17,829 nt of DNA from an uncultured Veillonella sp. (GTDB lineage Bacteria > Bacillota > Negativicutes > Veillonellales > Veillonellaceae): positions 1 through 17,829 of the forward strand of contig NZ_CAJZFD010000016.1 in assembly GCF_915069625.1 (NCBI RefSeq). The letters run 5' to 3'. Positions within the stretch are counted from its first letter, which is position 1, and every line of letters begins with the position of its first letter. Under the pieces are notes generated by a model. It saw only the letters and a program-made list of their open reading frames with translations. It did not search any database and had not been told where the DNA came from. Shown here one piece after another: positions 1-7,414 of this stretch. Both the position numbers and the translations under genes were made by a program.

Positions 1-28
1 TACCTTAAATTTAAAATACATAAACTAT

Positions 29-56
29 TATATACCTATTTTCTCATAGGTATATA
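29..56. other. AT-rich hairpin, function unknown
   Basis: A 10-bp inverted repeat (29-38 pairs with 47-56) encloses an 8-base loop. It has only two G-C pairs and no T-run on either side, so it is a poor intrinsic terminator. It lies beyond the terminator of the glsB-like gene and may belong to whatever gene lies left of the window. Confidence 0.3.
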
Positions 57-77
57 GGAAAATGGATATAAAGCGAT

Positions 78-112
78 AAAAAAAGACCAGTATAGGAAAT
101 CCTATACTAGTC
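78..112 (-). terminator. Intrinsic terminator after the glsB-like gene
   Basis: Read on the minus strand, the bases from 112 to 85 form a 13-bp stem with one mismatch and a tiny AT loop. It is followed by seven T (84 down to 78). It begins about 15 bases after the stop codon of the glsB-like gene and closes the long minus-strand gene series. Confidence 0.8.
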
Positions 113-126
113 CTTACCTTATATAA

Positions 127-363
127 TTAATCTCGTCCAGTAAAGAAGCTGACTACAGCAATCACGATAACTGCACCAACGATGGACGGAATCAATGCCA
201 TGCCCGCAAGGCTTGGACCCCATGTACCAAGCAACGCTTGGCCTACGGAAGCACCAACTAAGCCAGCAATAACACGAAGAATAATCCCCATACTTTGCGC
301 TTTTTTAGTAATGCGACCAGCTACAAAACCAATGAAACCGCCTACAATAATTGACCAAAGCAT
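127..363 (-). CDS. GlsB/YeaQ/YmgE-family small membrane protein
   Basis: This 78-residue protein is almost wholly hydrophobic, with three predicted membrane segments (about residues 3-17, 27-46 and 52-74). It has the Gly-rich pattern of the transglycosylase-associated/GlsB family: GGFIGFVAGR at the start, GLVGASVGQ in the middle and a short polar end (FTGRD). Members are linked to envelope or general stress in several bacteria, but no biochemical activity is established. The start has a good Shine-Dalgarno (AGGAGG, 370-375) that overlaps the TAG stop of the gene before it, so translation is probably coupled. A strong hairpin terminator follows. The family assignment is firm; the physiological role is not. 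Confidence 0.85.
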   Translation of the reverse strand: MLWSIIVGGFIGFVAGRITKKAQSMGIILRVIAGLVGASVGQALLGTWGPSLAGMALIPSIVGAVIVIAVVSFFTGRD

Positions 364-373
364 AATATACCTC

Positions 374-1180
374 CTATAAAGTCATCTCATCAAGATTAAG
401 AGGGAATAAATCCTTGTTCTCCATCACTTGTGGTGACTTTTCTAAATATTGCTTTCGCATTGACCATAAAATCTCTAAATCCTTTGGATCTAACTTGGAC
501 AATGCATATATCATCGTGAAATCTGAACCATAATGGCCACGCAAGCTATCAGGTACACCTTTAGGTCCTTCCCCACCGAGACGATTATTAAAGAACCCTT
601 GTATACGTCGATTATCTAAATCAATGATAATGAACCCTGACGCATCATATACATATAATGTATGATTGACACGTTTCAAGGCACGTACCGTATTCGTTAT
701 AAAATACTGGTCCTTCATGTCGATGAGGGATGACTCATAACCAGAATGGTAAAAGTCACCATAGTAATGAGCCCCTCTATCAGTAGATTCCAATAAATCC
801 TTAAGTATGGATTGTTCTTGACTACTAAAATCAGAGAAAGTTTTTACCGTAGTAATCTCTCGTAAACCACGTTGGTAATTCTCTGTCTTCGGTGGCTCTA
901 TATGTTGACCACGGAAGCTAACGGGCATCAACCGAAGTGTATTATCAGATAGATTATAAATACCGTAGCCTTCATAACCTAAAAAATAAACTTTTGAATC
1001 CATAGACTTCATCGCTAATATTCGTTTTGAAATAATGGCATCACTAGAATTTACTAATGTATGCTCTTCTGGGTCTATGCGTACTGTTTTACTGTCGTAA
1101 TTGCCACCTACTGCAAGCCAATAGGACAGCCCCACTACAATTAATGCTAGTATGCACAAACCGATACGTTTTATATTCAT
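374..1180 (-). CDS. Hypothetical single-pass membrane protein, 268 aa
   Basis: I do not recognise this gene. Residues 5-24 form one hydrophobic segment after a basic start (MNIKRIG), with no lipobox cysteine and no clear cleavage site. It is therefore best read as a signal anchor with about 240 residues outside the cytoplasm. That part is mixed polar and aromatic, with short strand-like pieces such as VYFLGYEGYGIYNLSD near residue 64 and TLYVYDASGFIIIDLDN further on. These look loosely like beta-propeller or repeat strands, which is a guess. A GGGAG Shine-Dalgarno precedes the ATG. The 126-base gap after folK holds no terminator; a weak -35-like TTTACA (minus) near 1275 could make a promoter, otherwise the gene is read from the folate operon. 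Confidence 0.7.
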   Translation of the reverse strand: MNIKRIGLCILALIVVGLSYWLAVGGNYDSKTVRIDPEEHTLVNSSDAIISKRILAMKSMDSKVYFLGYEGYGIYNLSDNTLRLMPVSFRGQHIEPPKTENYQRGLREITTVKTFSDFSSQEQSILKDLLESTDRGAHYYGDFYHSGYESSLIDMKDQYFITNTVRALKRVNHTLYVYDASGFIIIDLDNRRIQGFFNNRLGGEGPKGVPDSLRGHYGSDFTMIYALSKLDPKDLEILWSMRKQYLEKSPQVMENKDLFPLNLDEMTL

Positions 1181-1306
1181 TTATACTCCCTATAAATCCC
1201 CAAGCATAAAACGTAATAATATATTGCCATTACAGTAAGTCCCTATTAATACTATCCCAATTCTAGGTATAACTGTAAATTTTATCTTTAATATTTTTGT
1301 GTATTT

Positions 1307-1780
1307 CTATGCCAAACTTAATGTAGCTAATCGCTCGCTAATTGACATACCCTTATAGGTAAAAGTTGGTAACAACTCATGTAAAGGTTCTAAGACAAAG
1401 GTTCTATCCCAAAAATAAGGATGCGGTATAGTTAGAGTTTCATCACAAATGGAAATCATAGAACCGGCCTCATCAAAAGCCAAAATAATATCTAAATCTA
1501 ATGTACGTGGTCCCCAGTGAATAAGTCGTTCACGACCAGCCCCTTGTTCTAAGGACTGAAGTACACTTAACATTTCATGCGGATCCAAAGTACTTTTACA
1601 AGACCACATGCCATTAATAAATGAAGCCTGATCTGTATATCCCCAAGGTTCCGTTTCTATCAAAGAAGAACAAATAACCTCCGAAACTGACTCATGCCCT
1701 TGTAATGACTGAAAAGAGGAATTAATATAGCCTCTTTTATCACCTATATTTGAACCTACACTGATGTAATAGGTATACAT
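1307..1780 (-). CDS. folK: 6-hydroxymethyl-7,8-dihydropterin pyrophosphokinase
   Basis: FolK moves pyrophosphate from ATP to 6-hydroxymethyl-dihydropterin, making the pterin substrate of FolP; it is cytosolic. The 157-residue length is normal. Visible family signatures are SVGSNIGDKRG at residues 8-18, TEPWGYTDQASFING at 43-57, GPRTLDLDI at 90-98 with the two Mg-binding aspartates D95 and D97, and IPHPYFWDRTFVLEPL at 118-133. The ATG at 1780 shares one base with the folB stop (TGATG), and an AGAGG lies eight bases upstream. A TTG one codon earlier (1783) is also open but is less likely. It is the last folate gene of the folE-folP-folB-folK run, and no terminator follows it. Confidence 0.95.
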   Translation of the reverse strand: MYTYYISVGSNIGDKRGYINSSFQSLQGHESVSEVICSSLIETEPWGYTDQASFINGMWSCKSTLDPHEMLSVLQSLEQGAGRERLIHWGPRTLDLDIILAFDEAGSMISICDETLTIPHPYFWDRTFVLEPLHELLPTFTYKGMSISERLATLSLA

Positions 1781-2142
1781 CAAATTTGACCTCTTGTAGT
1801 GACAACCTCAACATAATCTAGGATACCAGCAATAGGTACAGATGGTTTGCGCACCGTTACAGATAAGCCAACGATACCTTGATAATGTTGGTATAAAGAG
1901 TCGGCAATAAGTGCACCTAAACGCTCTAATAAATTATGTTTTTCTCCAGTCATAACAGATTCTACAAGCTCATATACTTCTACATAATTGATAGAATCCT
2001 CTAACTGGTCACTTTGACCGGCCTTTGTAAGATCCGTAGTAATTTCAACATCTACAAAAAAGCGCTGTCCTTGCGCTTGTTCAGATGTCAAATTGCCATG
2101 GTATCCATAAAATGCCATGTTTTTTAAAACGATTTTATCCAT
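1780..2142 (-). CDS. folB: Dihydroneopterin aldolase
   Basis: FolB cleaves 7,8-dihydroneopterin to 6-hydroxymethyl-dihydropterin and glycolaldehyde, the step before FolK. The 120-residue length is typical of this T-fold enzyme, which assembles as an octamer in known members. Conserved positions seen are FYGYHG at 11-16, E21, the INYVEVY strand at 51-57 with its substrate-stacking tyrosine, the pterin-anchoring glutamate in LLERL (E73), and the catalytic lysine in TVRKP (K99). The ATG overlaps the folP stop by one base (TAATG), which argues for translational coupling. Nothing is missing. Confidence 0.95.
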   Translation of the reverse strand: MDKIVLKNMAFYGYHGNLTSEQAQGQRFFVDVEITTDLTKAGQSDQLEDSINYVEVYELVESVMTGEKHNLLERLGALIADSLYQHYQGIVGLSVTVRKPSVPIAGILDYVEVVTTRGQI

Positions 2143-2978
2143 TATTCACCTCGTAATAGGCCATCTGCTACGGCCAAGGCGCGTTTGTGCATTTTCACAT
2201 TATGAACACGCACCATATCAACACCTTGGAATACACCCGTAATACAAGCCGCTACCGTGCCTTCATCGCGTTCTTCTGGAGGTAAACCGCCCAACATAGA
2301 ACCGATAAAACCCTTACGGCTAGGCGCAAGTAAAATAGGGTATTCATAAGCCGTTAATTCGCCTAAACGTTGCATAACTTCAATATTTTGTTCTTCTGTT
2401 TTACCAAAAAATCCGATACCTGGATCAAGCCAAATTTGTTGTGGTGTTACACCAACCTTTAAGGCTTTATCTACAGCAAAGAAGAAGTATGCCTTCATAT
2501 CTTCAATGATGTCACCATAGTTTGTATCATTACTATTGTGCATGATGATTACAGGTACCTTGTATTTTGCGGCTATTGCTGCCATATCAGGATCATAATG
2601 TAAGCCCCAAATATCATTTAAAATATGAGCGCCCTTTGAAAGTGCATAATCAGCAGTTTTAGCATGATAGGTATCGATAGATACAGGTACTGTAGATGCA
2701 TGTAGTACAGGGTCTATCAATTGGGCTAAGCGTTCAATTTCTTCATCTGCTGTCAATGGTGTGCAACCAGGGCGCGTAGATTCTACGCCTAAATCAATGA
2801 TATCAGCACCATCTTCAATCATTTGCGTTACATGTGCTGCTGCCGCTTCTGGAGTATTGAATTTACCACCATCAGAGAAAGAGTCAGGCGTACCATTTAG
2901 TATCCCCATAATAAGGGTACGATCGCACAAAGATAAACTTTTGCCATCATTCCATGTGTAATTTCTACGTTTAAACAT
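2142..2978 (-). CDS. folP: Dihydropteroate synthase
   Basis: FolP condenses 6-hydroxymethyl-dihydropterin pyrophosphate with p-aminobenzoate to give dihydropteroate; it is the sulfonamide target. At 278 residues it has the usual TIM-barrel length. Motifs in order are MGILNGTPDSFSDGG (24-38), DLGVESTRPG (62-71), VSIDTYHAK (99-107), NDIWG (121-125), APSRKGF (218-224) and RVHN (257-260). Two positions differ from common forms: the usual ILNVTPDSFS has Gly29 in place of Val, and the usual GGESTRPG reads GVESTRPG. The chosen ATG (2978) overlaps the end of folE by eight bases and has a GGAGG eight bases upstream. A GTG at 2993 would sit inside that Shine-Dalgarno and is rejected. Confidence 0.95.
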   Translation of the reverse strand: MFKRRNYTWNDGKSLSLCDRTLIMGILNGTPDSFSDGGKFNTPEAAAAHVTQMIEDGADIIDLGVESTRPGCTPLTADEEIERLAQLIDPVLHASTVPVSIDTYHAKTADYALSKGAHILNDIWGLHYDPDMAAIAAKYKVPVIIMHNSNDTNYGDIIEDMKAYFFFAVDKALKVGVTPQQIWLDPGIGFFGKTEEQNIEVMQRLGELTAYEYPILLAPSRKGFIGSMLGGLPPEERDEGTVAACITGVFQGVDMVRVHNVKMHKRALAVADGLLRGE

Positions 2979-3540
2979 TTGCCTGTCCTCCACCTAACAT
3001 TGCCAACGCTTCATCTCGTAATGTGCCAGTCTCTGCTAGTACACCACGGCTTTCTAATGTAATAACCTTTGAATCTTGCTGCATGGTCCCTTTGATAAGC
3101 ATACACAACTGAGTCGATGTAATGCGTACGAATACACCATGAGCAGATAAATCATTCATAATTGCATCTGCTAATTCTGATGCTAACCGCTCTTGTAGTT
3201 GCGGCCTCCGGCTAAGAATATTAACAATATCTTGAAACTTGCTAAGCCCTGCCACACACCCATCCTTAGGTTGGTACACAATATCCACGGTTCCAAAGAA
3301 TGGCAACAAGTGGTGCTCACACATAGAGTAAAAAGGAATTCCTGTAACCGCTACAAGACCCTTATAATCAGTACTAAATGTTTCACCCCAGGCTGACTTT
3401 GTATCTAATCCTACGCCACTGAATAATTCACTATATAATTCTGTTACACGACTTGGTGTTTTCTCTAGCTCTGGCGCCTCAGTATCAACAGATAAAGCCG
3501 CTAAAAATTGCTTTATCCCGTCCTTTGCACGTTGATTCAT
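2971..3540 (-). CDS. folE: GTP cyclohydrolase I, with unusual active-site residues
   Basis: FolE converts GTP to 7,8-dihydroneopterin triphosphate, the entry to folate synthesis. The 189-residue length fits. Signatures are KTPSRVTELYSELFSG (27-42), SMCEHHLLPFFG (72-83) with zinc ligands C74 and H77, GLSKFQDIV (98-106), RRPQLQERL (111-119) and a third zinc ligand, C146. Around C146 the sequence reads TSTQLCMLIKG where most homologues have EA-x-H-x-CM-x-x-RG. Thus the catalytic His two residues before the Cys (His179 in E. coli) is Gln144, and the phosphate-binding Arg after it (Arg185) is Lys150. The ATG at 3540 follows an AGGAGG that overlaps the ABC-F stop. An upstream in-frame TTG at 3570 lies within the preceding gene and is rejected. 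Confidence 0.9.
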   Translation of the reverse strand: MNQRAKDGIKQFLAALSVDTEAPELEKTPSRVTELYSELFSGVGLDTKSAWGETFSTDYKGLVAVTGIPFYSMCEHHLLPFFGTVDIVYQPKDGCVAGLSKFQDIVNILSRRPQLQERLASELADAIMNDLSAHGVFVRITSTQLCMLIKGTMQQDSKVITLESRGVLAETGTLRDEALAMLGGGQANV

Positions 3541-3548
3541 CGGTCCTC

Positions 3549-5105
3549 CTAAACGATTTTCGTCGTCCAATCCTCAATATTCCAAATATCCGTAACCCAA
3601 TCTTTATAAAATTCAGGTTCATGACTTACTAAAACGATAGTTCCTTTGAACTCACGCAAAGCACGACTCAGTTCTTCTTTTGCATAAATGTCCAAGTGAT
3701 TCGTTGGTTCGTCTAATACGAGTACATTGTACTTATTTTGCATCAGTTTACATAAGCGAACCTTTGCATTCTCACCACCAGATAACACGCGCATTTGCGA
3801 TGTAATATGCTCGTTAGTAAGGCCACAACGAGCAAGCGCTGCACGTACTTCTGCATTAGTCATTGCCGGATATTCATTCCAAATATAATCTAAGGCAGTT
3901 TCAGAATTGGATGGTGTATCTTCTTGAGCAAAATACCCAATTTGTAAGAAATCACCTTTTACCAACTCACCACTCACCGGTTTTAATAACCCTAAAATTG
4001 TTTTCAATAATGTCGTTTTACCTAGACCATTAACGCCACGAATAGCGATTTTTTTATTTCTTTCAATTTGAAAGTCTACTGGTCGAGTCAACGGTTCATC
4101 ATAGCCTAATTCCAAACCAAAGGCCTCTACAATAAAACGACTTGGCGTACGGCCTTCTTTAAAACCAAAACTTGGTTTAATGTACTCTTTTGGCTTTTCC
4201 AAAATCTCCATTTTCTCTAACCGTTTAGCTCGAGAATTTGCCATACCACGCGTTGCTACACGAGCCTTATTGCGTTGGATAAAGTCTTCCATGCGCTCAA
4301 TTTCTTGTTGTTGACGCTCATAAGCCTTAGCTGCTTGCGCTTTTTTCACTTCATAAGCCGCTTGGAACTGATGATAGTCGCCAGTATAACGCGTTAAAAC
4401 TGCTTGCTCGATATGATAAATCACGTTGACTACGGAATTTAAAAACTCCATATCATGAGAAATCAAGATGAACGCATTTTCGTAGTTTTGTAAATAGTTT
4501 TGCAACCATTGGATATGCTCTACATCAAGATAATTTGTCGGTTCGTCCAAGAGCAAAATCGTCGGTTTTTCTAGTAAAAGTTTTGTAAGTAAAACCTTTG
4601 TACGCTGGCCACCGCTGAGCTCCGTAACATCTCGGTCAAGTCCAATATCCATAAGGCCCAAACCTGCAGCTGTACGCTCAATAACCGCATCAATTTCATA
4701 GAAGCCACGCTGCTCTAGAATTTCTTGCCACTCCCCTACTTGCTCGAGAAGCTTATTCATTTCATCTTCAGACACATCACCCATGCGATTGTACGCATCG
4801 TTAATGTTTTGCTCCATTACAAACAAATCATCAAAAGCTCGTTGCAATACGTCGCGAATGGTCATGCCCTTTTCGAGGACCGCATGTTGATCCAAATAAC
4901 CTACAGTTACTTGATTGGACCATTCAATTTTACCTTCATCAGGAGGTATTTTGCCTGTAATGATATTTAGGAATGTAGACTTGCCTTCACCATTAGCACC
5001 AATTAACCCTACATGTTCACCTTTCAACAAGCGGAATGATGCATCATCTAAAATTTGTCGCGCTCCAAAACCATGGGTTACATTTGAAACGGTTAAAACA
5101 CTCAT
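3549..5105 (-). CDS. ABC-F family ATPase (ribosome-associated type)
   Basis: This 518-residue protein has two fused ABC domains and no membrane segment, as in ABC-F proteins, which bind the ribosome near the E site to aid stalled translation or displace antibiotics. Domain 1 has Walker A GANGEGKS (36-43), signature LSGGQ (163-167) and Walker B LLLDEPTN (184-191). Domain 2 has GVNGLGKT (357-364), LSGGE (441-445) and LVLDEPTNHLD (462-472). Between them a charged linker (about 245-310) matches the P-site-tRNA-interaction arm, rich in K, R, Q and E. The ATG at 5105 has a GGAG at a good distance; an in-frame ATG at 5156 would add 17 residues encoded across a hairpin and lacks a Shine-Dalgarno. It leads the folate operon. 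Sequence alone does not tell a housekeeping factor from a resistance factor. Confidence 0.9.
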   Translation of the reverse strand: MSVLTVSNVTHGFGARQILDDASFRLLKGEHVGLIGANGEGKSTFLNIITGKIPPDEGKIEWSNQVTVGYLDQHAVLEKGMTIRDVLQRAFDDLFVMEQNINDAYNRMGDVSEDEMNKLLEQVGEWQEILEQRGFYEIDAVIERTAAGLGLMDIGLDRDVTELSGGQRTKVLLTKLLLEKPTILLLDEPTNYLDVEHIQWLQNYLQNYENAFILISHDMEFLNSVVNVIYHIEQAVLTRYTGDYHQFQAAYEVKKAQAAKAYERQQQEIERMEDFIQRNKARVATRGMANSRAKRLEKMEILEKPKEYIKPSFGFKEGRTPSRFIVEAFGLELGYDEPLTRPVDFQIERNKKIAIRGVNGLGKTTLLKTILGLLKPVSGELVKGDFLQIGYFAQEDTPSNSETALDYIWNEYPAMTNAEVRAALARCGLTNEHITSQMRVLSGGENAKVRLCKLMQNKYNVLVLDEPTNHLDIYAKEELSRALREFKGTIVLVSHEPEFYKDWVTDIWNIEDWTTKIV

Positions 5106-5125
5106 ATCTATCTCCACCGGAATAA

Positions 5126-5149
5126 AAGCCGTCTTGTTGAAGACGGCTT
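5126..5149 (-). promoter_or_regulatory. Leader hairpin of the ABC-F/folate operon (possible attenuator)
   Basis: A perfect 10-bp stem (5126-5135 with 5140-5149, loop of four) lies between the promoter at 5178-5206 and the ABC-F start at 5105. On the minus strand the arm ends in GGCTTTTATT, a short T-run. It could therefore act as a weak terminator or attenuator, or protect the 5' end of the transcript. ABC-F genes in other Firmicutes are known to be controlled by attenuation in the leader, which makes this worth noting. Confidence 0.55.
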
Positions 5150-5177
5150 GTTTCATACTTACTTAAATATTATATCT

Positions 5178-5206
5178 ATTGTACCTTTTTGACCTCTATA
5201 TGTCAA
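5178..5206 (-). promoter_or_regulatory. Sigma-70-type promoter for the ABC-F/folate operon
   Basis: On the minus strand TTGACA (5201-5206) is followed after exactly 17 bases by TACAAT (5178-5183), near-perfect consensus. The start of transcription would fall near 5171, giving a leader of about 66 bases that holds the hairpin at 5126-5149. The -35 box begins about 10 bases after the stop of the M20 amidohydrolase gene. Confidence 0.8.
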
Positions 5207-5216
5207 AAATTGAACA

Positions 5217-6356
5217 TCACTTACCCAATGCATAACGCAAGGCTACCACAGCCATAATCTTAGCGCCCTTAATCGCTTGCTCCAATCCATAGTCGGAACC
5301 TGCTGCACAAGTGAACTCTGGTGTATGAGCCTCTAAACCTAACCCAATCTGTAAAGTAGGCTGTGCTGTTGGTACTTCATAAGATACATTTCCTACATCT
5401 GTACTACCATCAGCCTCATCATCAGGCAATATACGAGGCGTTTCACCAAATTCAGTCATCACATCGTTAAAGAGAGCTAATAGTTGTTTATCTTGACGCA
5501 TATCCTTAAAGAGAGGCTCATAATGATGCATCTCAACACGGGCGCCATAAGATGCTGCAATTTCTTGAGCAGCCTCTTTGATAGCCGGCAAAATAATACC
5601 TTCTAAATCGTCCACCGTACTACCGCGAACAGTCATGCGAATCGTAGCCTTAGAAGTTACTACATTTGGTGCTGTACCAGCTTCGGTAAAAATGGTCCCT
5701 ACAATAGCCCCTTTAGGAAATGTTTTCTTTAACTCTTTTATTTTTTGATATAAATCTACAGCACAGTCTAAGGCATTAATACCAGAGTCAGTTAATGATG
5801 CTATATGACAAGACCGTCCATGGAAGGTAATCTCTAGTGGATGCGTCGCTAATGATGTGCCCCCTACCTCATTTTCACCGCCTGGATGAATGATTAGTGC
5901 CGCCTCATAGCCCTTAAATAAACCAGCCTCAGCCATGTATACTTTACCACCAATAGTTTCCTCCGCAGGACAACCAAAGAAGGTCGTTCCCCACGTTTCC
6001 GGTACACTTTGACTGAAGGCAATAGCCGCCCCTAAACTCATCATAGCAATGAGATTATGTCCGCAACCATGGCCGAGTTCTGGTAGTGCATCATATTCAC
6101 CTAAAAAGGCTATTTTATGCTGTGCAGTACCGTTATAGTCACCCCGTAACGCCGTTTGTAACTCTGGAAGATCAGTTAGCCCCACTTGAGATGTAAAATT
6201 ATGATTTTCTAAGAATTGGTTAATTACCTTAACTGCTTTATGCTCGTTTAAGCCCAATTCTGGGTTATCGTGTAAATATAAGGAGATATCGCGCAATTCC
6301 TCTGTCATACTATCTATGATGGCACAGGCACGAGCCTCTCGTTCTTGTAATGTCAT
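5217..6356 (-). CDS. M20 family amidohydrolase (AbgB / PM20D2-like)
   Basis: This 379-residue cytosolic metallo-hydrolase (no signal peptide) belongs to the M20D amidohydrolases, which cleave N-acyl or peptide-like amides; relatives include p-aminobenzoyl-glutamate hydrolase AbgB and aminoacylases. Metal-site motifs are GEYDALPELGHGCGHNL (86-102), with the Cys98 and His100 typical of this branch, AEET (131-134) with the catalytic glutamate, IIHPGG (155-160), DGSTDVGNVS (316-325) and the distal EAHTPEF (342-348). The dimerisation domain inserts in the middle (about 172-285). No terminator lies between ldcA and this gene (63-base gap), so the two are probably co-transcribed. Its position just before the folate operon favours a p-aminobenzoyl-glutamate substrate, but muropeptide-derived or other acyl-amino acids fit the sequence as well. 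Confidence 0.85.
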   Translation of the reverse strand: MTLQEREARACAIIDSMTEELRDISLYLHDNPELGLNEHKAVKVINQFLENHNFTSQVGLTDLPELQTALRGDYNGTAQHKIAFLGEYDALPELGHGCGHNLIAMMSLGAAIAFSQSVPETWGTTFFGCPAEETIGGKVYMAEAGLFKGYEAALIIHPGGENEVGGTSLATHPLEITFHGRSCHIASLTDSGINALDCAVDLYQKIKELKKTFPKGAIVGTIFTEAGTAPNVVTSKATIRMTVRGSTVDDLEGIILPAIKEAAQEIAASYGARVEMHHYEPLFKDMRQDKQLLALFNDVMTEFGETPRILPDDEADGSTDVGNVSYEVPTAQPTLQIGLGLEAHTPEFTCAAGSDYGLEQAIKGAKIMAVVALRYALGK

Positions 6357-6419
6357 AACTTCCCTTTTTAATTTCTAATTTATACTGTTTATTATTTATT
6401 CTATCTAAGAAGAATGTGT

Positions 6420-7358
6420 CTATTTCGTATAGGGATGAACAATTATGGTATTTGAAATATACCTAAAGTTTATCATCGCTCCTAGTGGTAATGTTTGATG
6501 CGGCGTTCCATGACCTGTTGGGACATAACATACAAAAGGCTCCAACAATTCAGGGTCTCTATTTTCCTCCATGTAGCGTAACGCTTCATAGCCTAAATCG
6601 TAATCACGCTCATCATCGTCGCCTTCACAATCTGTAAAAGTACCAATCACTAAACCTTTAATACGACTCAATAAACCACTGAGACGAAATTGTTGTAACA
6701 TGCGATCCAGCTTATACGGTGCTTCTCCTACATCTTCAATAAATAGCAACGTGTCCTCCCAAGACTCGTCCTCTAAAAAATAAGGCGTTCCTAACAACAT
6801 AGATAACATCGTCATATTACCACCTCGTAAAATCCCTTCTCCCAGCTCAGTACCAATGGCACCACGCGGCGGTTCAGGTAATGGTTCTATGACTTGTAAT
6901 TTACCTTCTAAAGCTACAAATAATGCATCTATATCAGTCTTACGTTCTTCTTTAAAGTCTACGCCCATCGGCCCGTGATACGTAATAAGTCGGCTATATC
7001 GATTGATTGCCATGTGAAGTGCTGTACAATCACTATACCCAATAAAAGCCTTTCGATGCTTACGGATTGCTGTATAATCTAATAAATCTAGATAACGCAT
7101 CGTTCCGTAACCACCGCGCAAAGCTAGTACCGCCTCACAAGGTGCGTTGGTCATCATATATTGGAACTCTTCGGCTTGCTCCTCTGGTGTACCACCATAC
7201 AAGCCTTTGCGATGTGCACTTTCACCCAAAAGAACATTATAGCCCTTTGCGTTACAAATTTCTTCTATTCTATGTAAATCTTCATCGCTTGCACTAGCAG
7301 GAGCCATAATGCCTATGGTCATGCCCGGTGCTAAGCGCTTTGGTTCAATCCAGTTCAT
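6420..7358 (-). CDS. ldcA: S66 peptidase, muramoyltetrapeptide (LD-)carboxypeptidase
   Basis: LdcA-type enzymes remove the terminal D-Ala from murein tetrapeptides in the cytosol during peptidoglycan recycling; the related MccF cleaves and detoxifies microcin C. The 312-residue protein has no signal peptide. Motifs are GIMAPAS (16-22), LALRGGYGTMRYLDLLD (78-94), the nucleophile elbow GYSDCTAL (107-114) with Ser109, the catalytic Glu208 in FIEDVGE, and His283 in PTGHGTPHQTLPLG. The Ser-Glu-His triad is therefore complete. A GAGG precedes the ATG. The opp terminator lies directly upstream and I see no good promoter between, so expression may rest on readthrough. The LdcA and MccF alternatives cannot be told apart by motif alone. 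Confidence 0.88.
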   Translation of the reverse strand: MNWIEPKRLAPGMTIGIMAPASASDEDLHRIEEICNAKGYNVLLGESAHRKGLYGGTPEEQAEEFQYMMTNAPCEAVLALRGGYGTMRYLDLLDYTAIRKHRKAFIGYSDCTALHMAINRYSRLITYHGPMGVDFKEERKTDIDALFVALEGKLQVIEPLPEPPRGAIGTELGEGILRGGNMTMLSMLLGTPYFLEDESWEDTLLFIEDVGEAPYKLDRMLQQFRLSGLLSRIKGLVIGTFTDCEGDDDERDYDLGYEALRYMEENRDPELLEPFVCYVPTGHGTPHQTLPLGAMINFRYISNTIIVHPYTK

Positions 7359-7370
7359 ATGTCCTCATAA

Positions 7371-7405
7371 AATACAACAAAAGACGTACACATAGTGTAC
7401 GTCTT
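7371..7405 (-). terminator. Hairpin terminator after oppA
   Basis: An 11-bp perfect stem (7381-7391 with 7395-7405, loop of three) lies ten bases past the oppA stop. On the minus strand the stem is followed by TTGTTGTATTTT, a T-rich but broken tract. It is likely a terminator that lets some transcription through to ldcA, for which no separate promoter is evident. Confidence 0.7.
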
Positions 7406-7414
7406 AAGTGTATC

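Noticed and set aside
2142..2978. Acquired sulfonamide-resistant dihydropteroate synthase (sul type)
   Set aside because: The gene is in the native folate operon with matching base use, and key positions of the p-aminobenzoate loop are retained.
2979..3570. Longer starts for folE (TTG 3570) and folP (GTG 2993)
   Set aside because: Both extend into or over the ribosome binding site of the better-placed ATG.
5126..5149. Hairpin as terminator of the M20 amidohydrolase gene only
   Set aside because: It sits downstream of the strong ABC-F promoter and inside that leader, so it would affect both transcripts, and its T-run is short.
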